9,724 bases of DNA from Candidatus Saccharimonadota bacterium. Lineage in GTDB: Bacteria; Patescibacteriota; Saccharimonadia; Saccharimonadales; Saccharimonadaceae. A program made the position numbers and the translations under genes. Below the pieces are notes generated by a model, which was not told where the DNA came from, did not search any database, and saw only the letters and a list, made by a program, of their open reading frames with translations. Below are positions 7,738 through 9,724 of this stretch, piece after piece; position 1 is the stretch's first letter; each line of letters opens with the position of its first letter. The stretch is from NCBI GenBank assembly GCA_905373345.1, contig CAJPSU010000017.1, positions 1 through 9,724 of the forward strand, given 5' to 3'.

Positions 7738-8140
7738 CGACATACTCCTCCTTTCTACAACAACTACACTCTTGGCACTCACCATAAACCGTCAAAGAAC
7801 CGTCTAGCACGCAATTACACAATTGGTCTTGCAGGATCTTGCGGCATAGCGCAGGACACGTAATGTCAATCAGACAGTCGCACCGAGTGCAGCAAAAATG
7901 ATCATGCGGTTTCATGTTTGCGTCGAACCGTTTATCACCATTCTTTGTCTTTGGTGCAAGCGCTATTTCACCGTCTTCAACTAATCGCTGCGTGATTCGG
8001 TGAATTGTCGTTGCGCTCACCTGTATATAGCGATCCGTGTAGTGCTGCATAATATCCGCATGGGTCGCGTGACCCAGCTGCTTTATACAATCCCGCACTA
8101 AATTAGCATATTTACTTTCGCGGCGTATGATGGTCGTCAT
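7730..8140 (-). CDS. Fur-family metal-responsive transcriptional regulator, Cys-rich
   Basis: Fur-family proteins repress genes when loaded with a metal (Fe, Zn, Mn) or sense peroxide or heme. From ATG 8140 the protein has 136 residues. A winged helix comes first with recognition-helix region SATTIHRITQRLVEDGEI, then RFDANMKPHDHF, and two structural zinc pairs: CTRC (about 84-87) and CQEC (about 122-125). Beyond these four it has nine more Cys, including CC, CDC, CPALC, CNC and a CSCC tail, which is far more than usual. I cannot tell which metal is sensed. An ATG at 8158 is also in frame, but it lies inside the operator and promoter. The ATG at 8140, six bases after TACAAT, is preferred and implies a leaderless message. 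Auto-repression is likely because a 7-1-7 palindrome covers the -10. Confidence 0.87.
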   Translation of the reverse strand: MTTIIRRESKYANLVRDCIKQLGHATHADIMQHYTDRYIQVSATTIHRITQRLVEDGEIALAPKTKNGDKRFDANMKPHDHFCCTRCDCLIDITCPALCRKILQDQLCNCVLDGSLTVYGECQECSCCRKEEYVDE

Positions 8141-8146
8141 ATTCTT

Positions 8147-8175
8147 ATTGTAAATCATTTACATTAAAAATACAA
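8147..8175 (-). promoter_or_regulatory. fur promoter, leaderless arrangement
   Basis: TTGTAT (8175-8170), a 17-base spacer and TACAAT (8152-8147) on the minus strand, ending six bases before ATG 8140. Transcription should start at the ATG. The palindromic operator overlaps the -10 and spacer. Confidence 0.6.
8149..8163. promoter_or_regulatory. Fur-family operator, perfect 7-1-7 palindrome
   Basis: TGTAAATCATTTACA reads as TGTAAAT-C-ATTTACA, a perfect inverted repeat of seven bases around one centre base. This is the architecture of Fur, Zur and PerR boxes. It covers the fur -10 element, so bound repressor would block RNA polymerase. Confidence 0.7.
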
Positions 8176-8420
8176 GAAGTTTACTTTTCTAGCACTATCA
8201 CAACACAATGGACTGCAGAGTATAAATTTTATCAAACAAGCCCAACGATTAAATTGTTCCAACCTTATGGTATACACCATCAAGCGTTTCTGCATCATCG
8301 GAATTAAGAAAATATATAATTGTACCAGTTTTAATAATGTCTGGGGCGAACACACCTCTTCCGCACAGCCATCAAGACATCCCGCTATACGCCAAAGTTG
8401 TGCTCAATAATTTCTAGTAC

Positions 8421-8444
8421 AATGATTTGCTCTGGTAAATCATT
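8421..8444. repeat. 8-bp inverted repeat with 8-base loop
   Basis: AATGATTT (8421-8428) and AAATCATT (8437-8444) are perfect inverted copies. The right arm lies inside the second Fur-type palindrome, so the left arm adds a third half-site, or the pair forms an RNA stem-loop. It is not followed by a T-tract, so it is not a standard terminator. Confidence 0.5.
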
Positions 8445-8448
8445 TACA
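8434..8448. promoter_or_regulatory. Second Fur-type operator (near-perfect 7-1-7)
   Basis: GGTAAATCATTTACA matches the fur operator at 14 of 15 positions; only the outer base pair is broken. It is about 270 bp from the first copy and 103 bases before the -35 of the exporter promoter, too far for simple steric block of that promoter. TACAAT (8418-8423, plus strand) just before it could be a -10 of a short transcript. Confidence 0.5.
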
Positions 8449-8551
8449 TTACTGACAATCTACACGATCTCAAAAACTCGCGATAGCCATTCAAAACTCC
8501 GTTTGTATTATCTTCGTTTTAACCGTGACGAGCCCTAAACAGTCTCGCAGC

Positions 8552-8581
8552 TTGACTCGTGCCTCTACCTTACTATATAAT
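8552..8581 (+). promoter_or_regulatory. Sigma-70-type promoter of the ABC exporter
   Basis: TTGACT (8552-8557), an 18-base spacer and a perfect TATAAT (8576-8581). Transcription should start near 8588, giving a leader of about 100 bases before ATG 8688. Confidence 0.7.
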
Positions 8582-8627
8582 CTACTCATTATGAATTCGT
8601 AAGTGAGTTCCTCTATTATTCTCTTCA

Positions 8628-8649
8628 CTATTCGCTCAATAACGAATAG
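8628..8649 (+). repeat. Inverted repeat in the exporter leader
   Basis: CTATTCG (8628-8634) and CGAATAG (8643-8649) are perfect inverted copies around an 8-base loop, followed by AATTTTAA. It could be a repressor operator or a weak leader hairpin. An alternative pairing of AGTGA (8602-8606) with TCACT (8625-8629) would compete with it. Confidence 0.45.
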
Positions 8650-8687
8650 AATTTTAACTTGCAAAATACTACAAAAGGAGATTTATT

Positions 8688-9724
8688 ATGAGTAAAAAAT
8701 CAAAAGACAGCCAATCTATTCTGCGCTTATTTTGGCGTGCGTCGCAGTTATACAAATGGCGGCGAGATATAACAGTTATTGCCACGGTAACTACGTTCGT
8801 CGTCGGCATGTTTGTTGGCCCGCTGATTATTGCGCAGCTACTCGACATGATTCAGCACGGGAGACTCAGCGACACTAACAACTTATGGCAGCTCGTGATA
8901 TTATACGGATTATCGCAACTATGGTCGGAGATTATCGGTTGGCGCTTAGTGCTTTATCTAGTGTGGACATTCGAGGTCTCCGTGATGCGCGATTTGTATG
9001 TAAAAATATTCAACAAATTAGCAAACGAAACGCTATTTTTCCACGCTAACAAGTTTGGCGGCTCGCTCGTTAGCCAAACAAATAAATTTACCGGAGCGTT
9101 TGAACGCTTCTGGGATACTATCATTTGGTCGATTCTGCCGGTCGTGATTTCCATTATTGGATCAATCGTTGTTCTCTCAACATTGTTATGGCAATACGCT
9201 ATCTTCTTGGCGATTTTCGCGGTCATTTTCATTATAGTGGTCTATTTTGGTTCGCGACCAATGATGAAGCTAAACGAGAAAGAAGCGGCTGCCAACAATA
9301 CTATGAGCGGCAAAATTGCTGATGCTATTTCTAATATTTTAGCGGTGAAATCGTCAGGCGCCGAAATGCGAGAAAGTAAAGAATTTACAAAGACAGCAAA
9401 CAGCTGGCGCAGCGCTTCATTTAATTTAATGTCCGGTTTTCTGAAAATGAGCGCCATCTACTCATCAATTACAACAACCATCAAAGTTGCCGCTATCGCG
9501 TTCGCCGTCTATGCTGCGCAGCATAATACTGTATCGGTAGCAGCAATTTACCTAATCATTACCTACACCGGCACGATGACGCGCGAACTATGGAATATGA
9601 ACGGTATTATGCGCAATTATAACCGCGTGCTTGGCGACGCGCGCGACATGGCGGAAATTCTACAAACACCGACAAGCTTGATTGATAAAAGTGCGAGAAA
9701 ATTACGCATTTCGCACGGCGAAAT
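8688..9724 (+). CDS. ABC exporter subunit, membrane-domain part (cut by window edge)
   Basis: The first 345 codons of an ABC transporter of the exporter (type IV fold, MsbA-like) class; the frame is open to the window end. Six membrane spans are predicted at about 28-52, 66-92, 144-165, 167-188, 255-276 and 282-296. The pattern ETLFFHANKFGGSLVSQTNK (114-133) corresponds to the first coupling-helix region and IADAISNILAVKSSGAEMR (210-228) to the second. The chain ends before the ATP-binding domain, so Walker motifs cannot be seen. AAAGGAG lies seven bases before ATG 8688, which fixes the start. The substrate is unknown; lipid, peptide or drug are all possible. It is divergent from fur, with a strong promoter of its own. 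No Cys occurs in the visible part. Confidence 0.9.
   Translation, partial: MSKKSKDSQSILRLFWRASQLYKWRRDITVIATVTTFVVGMFVGPLIIAQLLDMIQHGRLSDTNNLWQLVILYGLSQLWSEIIGWRLVLYLVWTFEVSVMRDLYVKIFNKLANETLFFHANKFGGSLVSQTNKFTGAFERFWDTIIWSILPVVISIIGSIVVLSTLLWQYAIFLAIFAVIFIIVVYFGSRPMMKLNEKEAAANNTMSGKIADAISNILAVKSSGAEMRESKEFTKTANSWRSASFNLMSGFLKMSAIYSSITTTIKVAAIAFAVYAAQHNTVSVAAIYLIITYTGTMTRELWNMNGIMRNYNRVLGDARDMAEILQTPTSLIDKSARKLRISHGE

Larger units (their letters stand above)
8249..8589 (-). pseudogene. Possible remains of a decayed minus-strand gene
   Basis: Three coding-like stretches follow one another in different frames on the minus strand. They are a 32-codon piece from ATG 8589 to a stop at 8491 (with VEARVKLRDCLGLVTVKTK), a piece from 8459 to 8385 (with NDLPEQIIVLEIIEHNFGV), and a piece from 8371 to 8249 (with GTIIYFLNSDDAETLDGVYH). 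Their codons look like those of real genes, but frameshifts and stops separate them and I cannot name a family. The exporter promoter and the second operator lie within the same span, which argues for non-coding use. Chance is a real alternative. Confidence 0.2.
8164..8687. other. Gene-poor 524-bp divergent region between fur and the ABC exporter
   Basis: No complete convincing gene is seen. The region holds a second Fur-type palindrome (8434-8448), a TGGTACAAT extended -10-like sequence on the minus strand (8327-8319), the exporter promoter (8552-8581) and leader. It also holds short coding-like stretches on the minus strand that are broken by stops in all frames. A small regulatory RNA is possible, but no clear terminator was found. 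Confidence 0.6.

Noticed and set aside
8164..8355. A 63-codon minus-strand open frame starting with GTG, between fur and the second operator
   Set aside because: No ribosome site, no recognisable family, and it conflicts with another coding-like frame in the same place. It is kept only as part of the gap description.
8338..8418. A 26-codon plus-strand frame beginning MSGANTPLPHSHQDIPLYAK
   Set aside because: It has a TATAAT (8315-8320) upstream but no Shine-Dalgarno sequence or known pattern; it may be chance opposite the minus-strand fragments.

Overview
The window most likely comes from a small-genome bacterium of the Candidate Phyla Radiation, probably a Saccharibacterium (TM7). Support for this is short intergenic gaps, several promoters placed six to eight bases before a start codon, a Cys-free UvrC iron-sulfur region, and a lone membrane-anchored peptide-binding protein. 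GC content looks mid-40s by eye. UGA is used as a normal stop (for example the binding-protein gene and the UDG-family gene), which argues against the code-25 lineages Gracilibacteria and Absconditabacteria. The lineage is an inference, not a database match.

Layout: almost everything is on the minus strand and is read from right to left. It starts at about 8140 with a cysteine-rich Fur-family regulator. This overlaps a tiny cysteine-rich peptide gene (7663-7737) that was found by reading past fur. Thioredoxin (own promoter), a UDG-superfamily glycosylase and a DUF488/YeaO-like protein follow. uvrC has its own promoter just before its ATG. Next come a phage-holin-4_2-type membrane protein, secG and a peptide-binding protein, then tRNA-Leu(GAG) and tRNA-Cys(GCA) with a terminator behind them. 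tRNA-Leu(TAA), a multi-pass membrane protein of unknown function and ligA, cut by the left window edge, complete the strand. On the plus strand the only clear gene is an ABC exporter subunit from 8688, cut by the right edge, with a good sigma-70-type promoter.

The most interesting area is 7663-8460. The fur promoter carries a perfect 7-1-7 palindrome (8149-8163) over its -10 element. A nearly identical palindrome lies in the 524-bp gene-poor gap (8434-8448). The regulated unit would make a 13-Cys regulator and a 24-residue peptide with six Cys, while nearly all other proteins in the window have none to three Cys. I infer a self-regulated metal- or thiol-sensing module whose small peptide could bind metal.

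The remaining genes form mainly housekeeping groups: DNA repair (uvrC, UDG family, ligA), envelope and secretion (secG, holin-like protein, binding protein, membrane protein, exporter), and translation (three tRNAs with encoded CCA).
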